Shown here: piece by piece, positions 1 through 6,756 of the stretch
Position numbering within the stretch: position 1 is the stretch's first letter
Layout of the letters: each line of letters opens with the position of its first letter
Assembly (NCBI RefSeq): GCF_031624395.1
Contig: NZ_JAMQON010000010.1
Span: 1 to 40,557 of the forward strand
Reading direction: 5' to 3'
DNA from: Halomicroarcula saliterrae
Lineage (GTDB): Archaea > Halobacteriota > Halobacteria > Halobacteriales > Haloarculaceae
DNA: 40,557 nucleotides
The notes under the pieces: generated by a model
Seen by the model: the letters and a program-made list of their open reading frames with translations, nothing else
What the model was told of the DNA's origin: nothing
Database searches by the model: none
Made by a program: the position numbers and the translations under genes

Positions 1-92
1 CCGTGCGTGCGCGAAGCTGGTGGCTCGAATTCCGTGAAATCATCCTCAAAGCCACCGTCTACAACCTTCGCCGGAGCGTCCGATATCCGTGA
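1..92 (+). CDS. C-terminal end of an IS5-type transposase (cut by window edge)
   Basis: An open frame enters from outside the window and ends with the TGA at 90-92. Its last residues read WWLEFREIILKATVYNLRR, closely resembling the C-terminal 'W(Y)xEFREIxLxxxVYNxRR' tail of haloarchaeal IS5-family DDE transposases, where the catalytic Glu lies just upstream. A terminal-repeat-like sequence follows within 20-30 bases, as expected for the right end of such an element. Only about 29 residues are visible, so intactness cannot be judged. The family call rests on recognition of this tail alone. Confidence 0.6.
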   Translation, partial: VRARSWWLEFREIILKATVYNLRRSVRYP

Positions 93-110
93 AATCCAGC
101 GCAGTGTACC

Positions 111-124
111 GAAACTACAGAGCC
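111..124. repeat. Right terminal inverted repeat of the IS5-type element
   Basis: GAAACTACAGAGCC reads on the complement as GGCTCTGTAGTTTC. The first eight bases match other IS-like ends in this window (GGCTCTGT at 15889 and 21558). It lies about 20 bases after the transposase stop codon, so it probably marks where the element ends. The left end is outside the window. Confidence 0.5.
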
Positions 125-131
125 CAATATC

Positions 132-230
132 TTAATTTGATGTCCGGCAATACGGGCAGTGCTGTTCTGTGACCTTCGAATTATAAATTCGGCCGCAAGC
201 AACGCATTCTTTGATGGGATTGTTGCTCAT
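132..230 (-). CDS. Tiny zinc-ribbon protein (32 aa)
   Basis: The minus strand has an ATG at 228-230 and TAA at 132-134, encoding a 32-residue protein with two knuckles, CVACGR and CPYCRT, separated by 13 residues. This is the spacing of a one-domain zinc ribbon. Haloarchaea encode many such micro-proteins with paired CxxC motifs. A strong AT-rich box begins about 20 bases before the ATG, consistent with a leaderless transcript. The 3' end lies only seven bases from the IS terminal repeat, so the insertion may have trimmed a longer gene or replaced its terminator. Function is unknown; protein or nucleic-acid binding is a family-level guess. Confidence 0.6.
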   Translation of the reverse strand: MSNNPIKECVACGRIYNSKVTEQHCPYCRTSN

Positions 231-240
231 ACGAGTCTTA

Positions 241-259
241 AGCTATAATATAATATAGC
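241..259 (-). promoter_or_regulatory. TATA box for the 32-aa zinc-ribbon gene
   Basis: The AT-rich, nearly self-complementary stretch GCTATAATATAATATAGC sits about 12-29 bases upstream of the minus-strand ATG. This fits a haloarchaeal TATA box with a start codon at or near the +1 position. Its near-palindromic form could also serve as a repressor site. Confidence 0.5.
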
Positions 260-463
260 AGTTCCCCTATTTTCTCGCCATCAGACAGTAGAAGGACTGT
301 ACTGACAGATTGAAAACCGCGAATAGGTCATTGTCAGGAATCCAGCAACGTGCGATTTGTCTCGTCGCGTGTGGACAGAGCCTTGAGACCTAAACTGAAA
401 TAATCCAGTTAACAGTAGTTATTTCACAGAGAAATGCGTTAGTCCTTGTAAGTGACCTCGAAT

Positions 464-1030
464 ATGGATTTGACCGATACCCCTCAGGATATACCGGGAG
501 ACGATGAAGAAGCCCCTGACTTCGATGCGTGGGAGTCTCCTGACGAGGTACTGAAGGAAGGACCGACCAGAGAGCGGATGCTGGATGTCATCATGCAGCT
601 ACGGGAGCCAACGAAGGTGTCTACCATCGCGACGCGAGCAGACTGTGACACAGAGACAGCCCGTGACTATCTCCAGTGGTTTGCTGAGATGGGGATGGTG
701 CGTGAGCTGTCCGGACGGCCTGTACGATATGAGCGAAACAACTCCTATCTGAAGTGGCGCAGAATCGAGCAGATTCGCCAACGGTACTCAGAGACAGAGA
801 TTGTGGCACGTCTCAAAGAGACGCTTGATGCGGCCACGGAGTATCGAGAACGCTTCGAAGTCGACTCTCCCGACGATGTCTCTCTTGTCGAGGAGAGCTA
901 TGAAGGGTCAGTAGAGGACATCTGGGAAGCGGTATCAAACTGGAAGACCCTCGAAGAGAGAGCAGCGCTGTTGGATGCTGCTCGCCGCGAGGATACGTCT
1001 GGCGGGCATACTGAGACAATCGATGCCTGA
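464..1030 (+). CDS. wHTH regulator, putative antitoxin of a TumE-like pair (DUF7342-like)
   Basis: The protein has an acidic N-terminus (about 30 aa), then a winged helix-turn-helix (about residues 35-90: ERMLDVIMQL..STIATRADCDTETARDYLQWFAEMGMV..RYERN). It continues as a helical tail with the RIEQIRQRYSETEIVARLKE..YRERFEVDSPDDV pattern typical of the haloarchaeal family catalogued as DUF7342. Its stop overlaps the start of the TumE-like toxin gene (ATGCCTGA), so the two are translationally coupled. By context it should be the DNA-binding antitoxin and autorepressor. A GTG at 452 in the same frame would add four residues; I chose the ATG at 464. No backbone element (TTTG-N16-GAGGG) precedes it, in line with a cargo role. 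Confidence 0.75.
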   Translation: MDLTDTPQDIPGDDEEAPDFDAWESPDEVLKEGPTRERMLDVIMQLREPTKVSTIATRADCDTETARDYLQWFAEMGMVRELSGRPVRYERNNSYLKWRRIEQIRQRYSETEIVARLKETLDAATEYRERFEVDSPDDVSLVEESYEGSVEDIWEAVSNWKTLEERAALLDAARREDTSGGHTETIDA

Positions 1031-1451
1031 GCGGGATACAGACGGTGTTGGTGGCATCGATAGCGATGTCTTAGAACGGATCGGACGACGTCTTCGTGGG
1101 AGTGCTCGTTTTGCAACTGTCGAATACCGCCCTGAGTATGCCCCGAACGCAGTCGTCGCCGAGTACGATCTCGGATATTTCCCCGCCGCCATAGAGCGTG
1201 CACATCTTCGCATCCGGTGGTTCAAAACGGATGATTTCAACATTCACTACTCCGAGCAGTATCGGGACGGAAACTCGTGGGAGTGCAGATGGGACCGTCA
1301 TCCGAACAGCCACAACGACCGGGAGCATTTTCATCCGCCGCCTGACGCAACGACGCCCGGTCAGAACATGAACTTCGAAAGCGACTGGCGTGCAGTTATT
1401 TCTGAGATTCTGTCGGAGTCAGATGAGCGTATTCAGTCATTCTGGGAGTGA
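1023..1451 (+). CDS. TumE/DUF6516-like toxin
   Basis: The 142-aa product carries the hallmark layout of TumE-type toxins: an N-terminal beta-rich part (EYRPEYAPNAVVAEYDL), a short RIRWFKTDDFNIHYSEQYRDG strand pair, the conserved WECRWDRHPNSHNDREHFHPPP histidine-rich segment, and a C-terminal helix ending in IQSFWE. TumE proteins are small toxins partnered with an HTH antitoxin and known from plasmid addiction modules. The start codon lies inside the end of the upstream antitoxin gene (4-base register shift), which decides against the longer frame beginning at 975. The cellular target of this family is not established from sequence. Confidence 0.75.
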   Translation: MPERDTDGVGGIDSDVLERIGRRLRGSARFATVEYRPEYAPNAVVAEYDLGYFPAAIERAHLRIRWFKTDDFNIHYSEQYRDGNSWECRWDRHPNSHNDREHFHPPPDATTPGQNMNFESDWRAVISEILSESDERIQSFWE

Positions 1452-1517
1452 TCGTAGTACCCTCTGTTAGGGTCGGTGAGAACTTTTCCCAGCTAGCCGC
1501 TTCGCTCTTCTCGGGTA

Positions 1518-1543
1518 TTTGCCGCAAAAGGGGACTGAGGGGG
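1518..1543 (+). promoter_or_regulatory. Backbone element copy a (orphan)
   Basis: TTTG, 15 bases, then GAGGGGG. The central part (CCGCAAAAGGGGAC) is a decayed version of the perfect C5-AAA-G5 hairpin in copies b and c. No gene begins immediately downstream; the RPA-RPAP start is about 270 bases away. Confidence 0.55.
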
Positions 1544-1688
1544 TCAGGGGTGTAGCGAATCACACCCGTCCACCGATTGATTCCATCGTTGCTCGCTTCC
1601 AACCGGGGCGAGTCAGCGTTCTCCTCCCGATTTCGGCTGTGAGGGCAGTGAGTAATTTCTCAGAAACCCGCTTCGCATTTCCCGCGTA

Positions 1689-1713
1689 TTAGCCCCCAAA
1701 GGGGGCTGAGGGG
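1689..1713 (+). promoter_or_regulatory. Backbone element copy b, before the RPA-RPAP gene
   Basis: TTAG, then CCCCC-AAA-GGGGG (perfect five-pair stem), CT and GAGGGG. This is nearly identical to copy c before the OB-TFS gene. An ATG directly follows the last G at 1714 and stays open into the RPA-RPAP frame, but the 34 extra residues look non-coding, so the element is placed in a roughly 100-base leader. Confidence 0.65.
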
Positions 1714-1815
1714 ATGTGGGGCGGAGCAGGTCCGAGAGATAGTTGTGATGTCACGACTATCGCGGTCTCGCATCTCGTGCCGGTCCACCCCGTGAATCCC
1801 CTCAGAGAGACGACC

Positions 1816-3411
1816 ATGAGTGTCAACACCAACTCCGACGTAGCGTCCCGTGCGGCAAACATCAGCGGCGAATTCGAGACAATCGGTGTCGACATGTCGC
1901 CGGCATCGGTCGAAGAGCAGATGGAGTCGATGACCGCGTTCAAGGTGCCTGTCGACGACGCACAGGTGGCGGTCGTTCGCAAGCTCATCGATGAGTTCGA
2001 CCTTTCGGACGACGACGTCTCCGAGGACCTCGCGGCTCTGGCGGGCTACAGTTCCGGTGGCGATCGGTCAGAGGACTTCGACCGAACGCTCCTCAGTGAG
2101 ATAGCGGACCTCGGCGACGAAGAGTGGGTGGACGTTCGAGCACAGGTCGTCGACCTCTGGGATGTAACGCACGACTCCATGGCTCAGGTCGGCCTCGTGG
2201 CAGACGAGAGTGCCCAGATGAAGTTCGTCAAGTGGGCGAAGAACACCGACGAGCTCCCGACTCTCGAAGAAGGTGTGACCTACGACTTCTCGTCGGTCAT
2301 CACCAACGAGTACGAGGGCAAATTCAGTATCTCGCTGAACAAAGCCAGTAGCGTCGTAGAGGCCGAACAGGAAGTCATCCCGGCCGACGGCTCTGTGAGT
2401 GCCACCGGGACGCTCGTCGCCATCGAGGATGGCTCTGGGCTCATCAAGCGCTGCCCGGAGGAGAACTGCAGTCGACTGGTGACGAACGGCCGCTGTGCTG
2501 AACACGGTGAGGTCGATGGTGAGTTCGACCTTCGTATCAAGGCGATTCTCGACGATGGTCAGTCGGCAGTCCGGGCGCTGTTCAACGACGAAATGACCGA
2601 AGCGGTCACTGGCATGAGCCTGGAGGAAGCTATCGAGATGGCGATGGAAACAGTGGATCCCACTGTCGTACTCAACGCCTTCCGAGACCAACTCATCGGC
2701 CGAACCTTCGAGGTCAGTGGTCCCGTCATCGGCGACTACTTCCTCGTCGACGATGTGGCCCAGACAGTCTACTCCAGTGAACAGCCTGGTCTGGAAGACG
2801 GTGCCCTCGATCCGGCACGAACGCAGCGCCAACCGGCCAAGCGTGTCTTTGCACAGGACCTGAATCAGGCGACGCACTCCTTCACCCGTCCCGAAGACGG
2901 TGAGGAGGACCGAGCGCCGAACTTATCACTGCTCCCCTCCGGTGAAGCAGCCAACCGGGTCTTCGTCGTTGGAACGCTCATGGAGACGAAGGATGTCGGG
3001 ACGGACTCAGAGTACTGGCGCGGGACGGTCATGGCGGCTTCTGAATCGGTCAGTGTCTACGCTGGTGAGTACCAGCCGGAGGCGATGCAGGTCCTCTCTT
3101 CGACCGAGACACCCTGCTATGTGGCTGTAATCGGGAAGATACACAGCTACGAAACGGATTACGGAATCAACGTCTCGCTCCAGCCGGAACACATTTCGGT
3201 GGTGGACGAAGCGGTTCGGGACTCGTGGGTAGCAGAGACGCTGGACGCTACGCAGGATAGACTGGACGCACTGGAAAGCGGTGAGACGGAGGAAGCAGAC
3301 GCTGTGTTGGCTGTCTACGAGGGGAATACGGACGACGTCGAGGCGGCGGTTGAGGACGCTGTCGACGAACTGGTAGCCGAGATGGACGTTCCGGAGACAC
3401 CAGCTCAGTAG
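1816..3411 (+). CDS. RPA (ssDNA-binding) fused to RPA-associated protein RPAP
   Basis: The 531-aa protein looks like two usually separate genes joined. Residues 1 to about 310 resemble haloarchaeal Rpa: a helical/OB N-terminal part, the OB segment VSATGTLVAIEDGSGLIKRCPE, and a zinc finger CPEENCSRLVTNGRCAEHGEVDG, followed by FDLRIKAILDDG. From about residue 345 the RPAP (COG3390) signature follows: RVFAQDLN, EEDRAPNLSLLPSGEAANRVF, VVGTL, VSVYAGEYQPEA and VAVIGK. In haloarchaeal chromosomes rpa and rpap are adjacent cistrons, so the fusion fixes their stoichiometry. The role should be coating ssDNA in replication and repair. The start is the ATG at 1816 (SVNTNSDVASRAA); a longer in-frame ATG at 1714 would translate the regulatory element's leader. 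The tail is Asp/Glu-rich. Confidence 0.85.
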   Translation: MSVNTNSDVASRAANISGEFETIGVDMSPASVEEQMESMTAFKVPVDDAQVAVVRKLIDEFDLSDDDVSEDLAALAGYSSGGDRSEDFDRTLLSEIADLGDEEWVDVRAQVVDLWDVTHDSMAQVGLVADESAQMKFVKWAKNTDELPTLEEGVTYDFSSVITNEYEGKFSISLNKASSVVEAEQEVIPADGSVSATGTLVAIEDGSGLIKRCPEENCSRLVTNGRCAEHGEVDGEFDLRIKAILDDGQSAVRALFNDEMTEAVTGMSLEEAIEMAMETVDPTVVLNAFRDQLIGRTFEVSGPVIGDYFLVDDVAQTVYSSEQPGLEDGALDPARTQRQPAKRVFAQDLNQATHSFTRPEDGEEDRAPNLSLLPSGEAANRVFVVGTLMETKDVGTDSEYWRGTVMAASESVSVYAGEYQPEAMQVLSSTETPCYVAVIGKIHSYETDYGINVSLQPEHISVVDEAVRDSWVAETLDATQDRLDALESGETEEADAVLAVYEGNTDDVEAAVEDAVDELVAEMDVPETPAQ

Positions 3412-3621
3412 GAGCCCTCGTTCTGGTTGTTCTTGCTTAGTAGAGATATCCAAGTGGGTTGAGGCTGCCTACGAGAATCGATCTGTGCAATGAGTGTATC
3501 GGGTGCCACCTCAACTCTGGTTTGTTCAATAGAGCCTCCCTAAGAATTGCTGGCTTGATTTTAGATAGAAGAAACTCATAGGTTTTATCCGAGACAATCA
3601 TATAAACGAACATGACTGACC

Positions 3622-3834
3622 ATGCCGAGAGCCACTCTTGATACTATAGAGGAGTTGCTTGAGAGTGTTCAAGACGATGTGACCGATTCGGAAACTATCT
3701 ATAAAATCAGAAGCGCACGGCAACTTCTCAACGTATTGCGACAGAAGCATGATGACCTTGACGAAGCCATCAATGAGACAGTTTCTGACGAAGAAATCAT
3801 CGAAAATCTAACCCAATTGGGATATCTGGATTGA
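3622..3834 (+). CDS. Small helical hypothetical protein (70 aa)
   Basis: The product is an acidic, predominantly helical 70-residue protein with heptad-like spacing (LDTIEELLESVQDDV, IRSARQLLNVLRQKHDDLDEAI) and no cysteines. It could be a coiled-coil or regulator subunit, but I do not recognise a family. An AT-rich stretch (TATAAAC) 15-20 bases upstream could supply a promoter. The coding bias is acidic like its neighbours. It stands alone between the RPA-RPAP gene and the convergent fic gene. Confidence 0.5.
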   Translation: MPRATLDTIEELLESVQDDVTDSETIYKIRSARQLLNVLRQKHDDLDEAINETVSDEEIIENLTQLGYLD

Positions 3835-3930
3835 ATTAGAGAGGCTATTGATACGGTCCCCACCTTCTGAACAGGTCTTCAAACGGAATTACGCCTGTAA
3901 AGGAATTCAACAACCGTTCCGTGCCGCTGC

Positions 3931-5076
3931 TCAGCTGAGAATATCGAAGACTTCGACCGCTTTGTACTCTTTCCCGCGCTCTTTCCCGGTTACCTCTTCA
4001 AGGAGCCCGTCTGCTTCGAGGTCATCCACGATCTTGTAGGCAGTGCGGCGTGAGACATCGAGGTAGTCCACCAGATCTGGAGCCGTAAAATACGGGTACT
4101 GAAGCAACTGTTGGGCAAACTTGTCCGTATTCGTGTTGCCGGAGTATTCCTTTTCGTAGCGCTCTTGTAGTTCTCTCAGCTGCTGTGTCCGTTCGTAGGA
4201 TGTCTCGGCTTGGCTTCTGAGCCCTTCGAGGAAGAACGTCAGCCACTCCTCCCACGCGCCTTCTTCACTCACAGCACGCATTCGCTCAACGTATTCGATT
4301 TTATTCCGGTTGAAGTACGCGCTGGGGTAGATGTATGGACTCTCGAGGTAGCCGTTCTTCGCAAGGTAAAGGATGATCAGGAGGCGTCCAAGCCGTCCAT
4401 TCCCATCTGAAAATGGATGGACTGTCTCGAAGTAATAGTGGATGATGGCGGCATCGACGAGTGGGTGATATTGGCCGCCCATCTGGATATAGGATTCAAG
4501 CGACTGCATCAGCGGGGTGAGTCCTTCCGGTGTCGGTGGGACAAACGGACGCTTTCCGGGTCTGGGGCTCGTCAGATGGACCATGTGGTCGCGGAAATCT
4601 CCGACCACGTCGCCATCATTGCGGACGTCTTCGAGAAGCATTGAATGGAGTTTTTTGATCAGCGAGAGCGTTATTTCCTCCCCGCTTTCGATCCGGTCGA
4701 GTCCATACGTCAGCGCGGCTTCGTAGTTGAGGGCCTCTTTCAGGTCTTTCTCGACTGTCGCGTCTTCGTCCCCCGAGGGATTCTGGGTGTGATATGCTTC
4801 GACGTCCTGGTACTCGACATCGGCGCCTTCGATACGTGCTGATTCGACCGCTTCGATACGGATAAGAGAAGTGTAGAGAACTGCAGCGAAATCGACCGTT
4901 GAGCTAATTCCGTCGACACGACCGATTTGATACGCTGCTTCAGAAACTAGATCATGCACCTGTGCAGAAATTTCGAGCTTTGGCTCTACCGGCAACGGCT
5001 CAGGTGAATAGTACGGATTTGGGTGATAGGGGACGTACTTTCCCGGTGCACTGTCGGGTAGGTCCTTCTCAGCCAT
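3931..5076 (-). CDS. Fic family AMPylase with C-terminal winged helix
   Basis: Fic proteins transfer AMP (or another nucleotide moiety) to target-protein hydroxyls. The canonical motif HPFSDGNGRLGR is complete at residues 220-231, including the catalytic His and the phosphate-binding GNGR. An N-terminal inhibitory helix motif (S-x3-E-G, SARIEG at 79-84) marks a class II, self-inhibited Fic. The region before it (30-80) matches the usual Fic_N layout. Residues about 320-381 form a wHTH (FAQQLLQYPYFTAPDLVDYLDVSRRTAYKIVDDLEADGLLEEV), so the protein can probably bind DNA. A palindrome over its own promoter fits autoregulation. At 381 aa it is full length. It is a solitary gene without the backbone element, so likely cargo (stress, toxin or defence). 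Confidence 0.9.
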   Translation of the reverse strand: MAEKDLPDSAPGKYVPYHPNPYYSPEPLPVEPKLEISAQVHDLVSEAAYQIGRVDGISSTVDFAAVLYTSLIRIEAVESARIEGADVEYQDVEAYHTQNPSGDEDATVEKDLKEALNYEAALTYGLDRIESGEEITLSLIKKLHSMLLEDVRNDGDVVGDFRDHMVHLTSPRPGKRPFVPPTPEGLTPLMQSLESYIQMGGQYHPLVDAAIIHYYFETVHPFSDGNGRLGRLLIILYLAKNGYLESPYIYPSAYFNRNKIEYVERMRAVSEEGAWEEWLTFFLEGLRSQAETSYERTQQLRELQERYEKEYSGNTNTDKFAQQLLQYPYFTAPDLVDYLDVSRRTAYKIVDDLEADGLLEEVTGKERGKEYKAVEVFDILS

Positions 5077-5114
5077 TTCAGTAGTCCAATGTCTCCCCTC
5101 TATTGGTATAGTTG

Positions 5115-5142
5115 TTTTTATACTCGGTATACGTATACTGAG
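5115..5142 (-). promoter_or_regulatory. fic promoter: TATA box overlapped by a palindromic operator
   Basis: On the minus strand a TATAAAAA box (5115-5122) lies about 40 bases before the fic ATG. Directly upstream, covering the BRE position, is a 20-bp palindrome at 5123-5142 (CTC-R-GTATACGTATAC-Y-GAG) with a single mismatched pair. An operator at this place would block TFB/TBP, and the wHTH of the Fic protein is the obvious candidate ligand. Confidence 0.65.
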
Positions 5143-5444
5143 TGAGAGGCCGCTGATGTAACATTCAGCGTGAATTGTATACGTGGAGGCGCTGATTCCT
5201 GCTCTATGTAAAGTGAGTATTTAAATAACTATATTAGTGTGGTGGGATACCTGACCGACATGTTAGATAGGTGGTGCTGCTGCACTTATCGTCCAGATTA
5301 TAATAGCGAATATCAGCCTAAGTAGGAGGGTGCGTGTGCCCTTACTTGATTAGGAGGGTAAGGAGGGCACGAACATTAGTAGGGGGTGCAGTAAGAAAAA
5401 CTAAGAGCCTGATATACACTGTCTTCAATATTTTTGATACTATT
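5143..5444. other. Intergenic region between fic and the DUF555 gene
   Basis: I see no convincing gene here. It holds a second GTATACGT half-site at about 5177-5184, an AT-rich tract (5218-5236), three short GGAGGG/GGGGG motifs at about 5324-5385, and a hairpin TGCCCTTAC (5337-5345) pairing with GTAAGGaGGGCA (5358-5369). The hairpin could end the minus-strand DUF555 transcript, but lacks a clear T-run. Confidence 0.35.
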
Positions 5445-5933
5445 TCAAGACAATGTCTTGTTATCTCCAGATTTGTTGGTGTTTCTGGAACTCGAACGAT
5501 CTGTAGCCCCCTGATGATTCTCTGCTGGAAGACCGAGTTCAGCAAACGAGACAGATGAATCCTCGATGTCGTCGACGGGGATCGAGTCGACGACTGTTAG
5601 TGGGATATCTTTCATCCGAGAGCCGAGTTCGCGTTTGACCAAGGTCGTGCTTTCATCTACTGAGCTGGCCTCTATTTCCACTGTAATGTCCAGAACGACC
5701 ATGGCGTAGCCGTGTGTGCAAAGCACTGCTTCCATCTCCCATTCACAGTTTGGGCAAGCAACGTCCTGGACCGATATATCGGCAGAGCGAACCGCCGAGG
5801 CGTCTGCTCGACGGCCTACCTCCGCAACGGCGATATTGATTGTATCTTGGACGCCTGGTGCCCCTGGCACGACCCACGGCAGCGTGAGTCGTACTTGATA
5901 CCAGTCTTCTGACTGCGCTACATCCGTGCTCAT
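5445..5933 (-). CDS. DUF555 / UPF0212 family protein
   Basis: The central 110 residues match the archaeal DUF555 (UPF0212) layout: a first strand WYQVRLTLPWVV, INIAVAEVGRR, a single CPNC knuckle inside VACPNCEWEMEAVL, a hydrophobic strand AMVVLDITVEIE, and a C-terminal VKRELGSRMKDIPLTVVD. The family is small, conserved in euryarchaea and of unknown function; the CxxC suggests metal binding. Compared with the usual ~115 aa, this copy has an extra C-terminal tail of about 45 hydrophilic residues (SSVSFAELGL...). It is transcribed alone. Confidence 0.75.
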   Translation of the reverse strand: MSTDVAQSEDWYQVRLTLPWVVPGAPGVQDTINIAVAEVGRRADASAVRSADISVQDVACPNCEWEMEAVLCTHGYAMVVLDITVEIEASSVDESTTLVKRELGSRMKDIPLTVVDSIPVDDIEDSSVSFAELGLPAENHQGATDRSSSRNTNKSGDNKTLS

Positions 5934-6068
5934 GGTGAACTGTTATCTGGAGTATTCGTCTTCCCACAGCTAGGCACATCGGGTGCTTCGTTGGCTGTTG
6001 AAACTGTGCTACTCTTCAAAATCTGGCTATGGATCATTATTGGGGGGGGTATCTAACGAGCGCCAGCA

Positions 6069-6151
6069 GGAGGGCTGACACATTGGAGGGCCATGACCCC
6101 TGTCCCGTTATCGACGAGGGGTAATTTGGTGGGCTGACTATGGAGGGCTAT
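6069..6151 (+). repeat. Pair of short direct repeats (GGAGGGCTGAC type)
   Basis: GGAGGGCTGACACATTGGAG at 6069 continues as GGCCAT, and GGTGGGCTGACTATGGAGGG at 6128 continues as CTAT. The two share GGxGGGCTGAC and a second GGAGGGC about five bases on. They lie in an 820-base gap without a clear gene, so they may be remnants or binding sites. Confidence 0.35.
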
Positions 6152-6165
6152 CTCACCCGCAAGCG

Positions 6166-6207
6166 GTGCATTGCAGGGGTTCGATTCAGGCTTTCTCCGC
6201 AATGCAC
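6166..6207. repeat. Nine-bp perfect inverted repeat GTGCATTGC/GCAATGCAC
   Basis: The arms are at 6166-6174 and 6199-6207 with a 24-base loop. The loop contains GGTTCGATTC, which looks like a tRNA T-arm core, but no complementary T-stem or anticodon arm can be folded. I see no adjacent gene that explains it. Confidence 0.4.
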
Positions 6208-6460
6208 TCTTTAGCGGGGATTGATATAATGACTCCAGAGTTACAACAGTTGCAACGGTGCCTGATTCTTATCGATATGGTTGGGTCCATCCAATCGATA
6301 GCGATCTTCAATTGTTGCCGCAGCGGTGAATCCGCTCCCATCTTGAGAACTCCTTGCTACCGAGCGATTCATACCGTCGATGGCCTGTGTGGAGTCCCAA
6401 AGAAGTGCGTACGAGCCCGCAAATTGCCTCTGTGGGTCGGTAGCAGAACCCCTGATGGAG

Positions 6461-6495
6461 GAATCCTCGCGCTTTAGCGCGCGGGAGATATCAAT
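6461..6495 (+). mobile_element. Relic right end of an IS200/IS605 (IS1341-type) element
   Basis: GAATCCTCGCGCTTTAGCGC followed by GCGGGAGATATCAA carries the CGCGC-TTTA-GCGCG hairpin and the GGGAG(G)ATxTCA end typical of TnpB-type elements in haloarchaea, compared with the intact right end at 35957. The preceding 200-300 bases do not encode a recognisable TnpB, so only the end or a badly decayed copy remains. Confidence 0.45.
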
Positions 6496-6546
6496 CTCGC
6501 AATTCGACTGACTCAAGAACTCAATGGGCGCATTTCTTACAACGCA

Positions 6547-6588
6547 TTAACCAACACTGGGTGGGTAAAGAACCGAATTGTTGGTTAA
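6547..6588. repeat. Inverted repeat TTAACCAACA...TGTTGGTTAA, copy 1
   Basis: Perfect 10-bp arms at 6547-6556 and 6579-6588 are separated by 22 bases. A second copy with identical arms and a 21-base spacer is at 15810-15850; the spacers are unrelated. It lies just past the 3' end of the minus-strand OB-fold gene. Confidence 0.6.
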
Positions 6589-6756
6589 GACAAGAGCACA
6601 CTCCCGCTCATGAGCCATCGAAGGGAAGAATAGAGATCTGAGTTCGTCGCTGAACTCGGGGGTGTTAGTGGTCGTTACAGTTCTGTTGGACAGTTGCAGC
6701 ACTCTCGTTGGTGTGAGAGACGTACCTTGAGATCCAAACGACGGTTCCAGTGGTGT

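Larger units (their letters stand above)
1471..1716 (+). repeat. Two diverged direct repeats (~75 bp) each ending in the backbone element
   Basis: Segments at about 1471-1545 and 1641-1716 align along their length: GTGAG, then CAG and a shared CCGCTTCGC block, TATT, and the C-run/G-run hairpin followed by CTGAGGGG. Part of the same extension (CAGCTAGCCG, TATTTGCCCCC) is found again before the OB-TFS gene at about 9138-9201. Only the second repeat directly precedes a gene. The first looks like an orphan duplicate or a second control site for the same operon. The 95 bases between them show no gene. Confidence 0.6.

Noticed and set aside
2068-2877. A 269-aa open frame on the minus strand inside the RPA-RPAP gene
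   Set aside because: It mirrors an acidic, GC-biased + strand gene with clear zinc-finger and RPAP motifs; its own sequence shows no family pattern.
3524-3543. GGCTCTATTGAACAAACCAG (complement) as another IS end
   Set aside because: Only the first ten or so bases resemble the other ends and no partner end was found.
6181-6190. GGTTCGATTC as a tRNA T-arm core
   Set aside because: No matching 3' stem, anticodon arm or acceptor stem could be formed around it.
6241-6516. A 91-aa minus-strand frame (AGSYALLWDSTQAIDG...)
   Set aside because: Some stretches look protein-like, but it overlaps an IS end and has no recognisable family or promoter.
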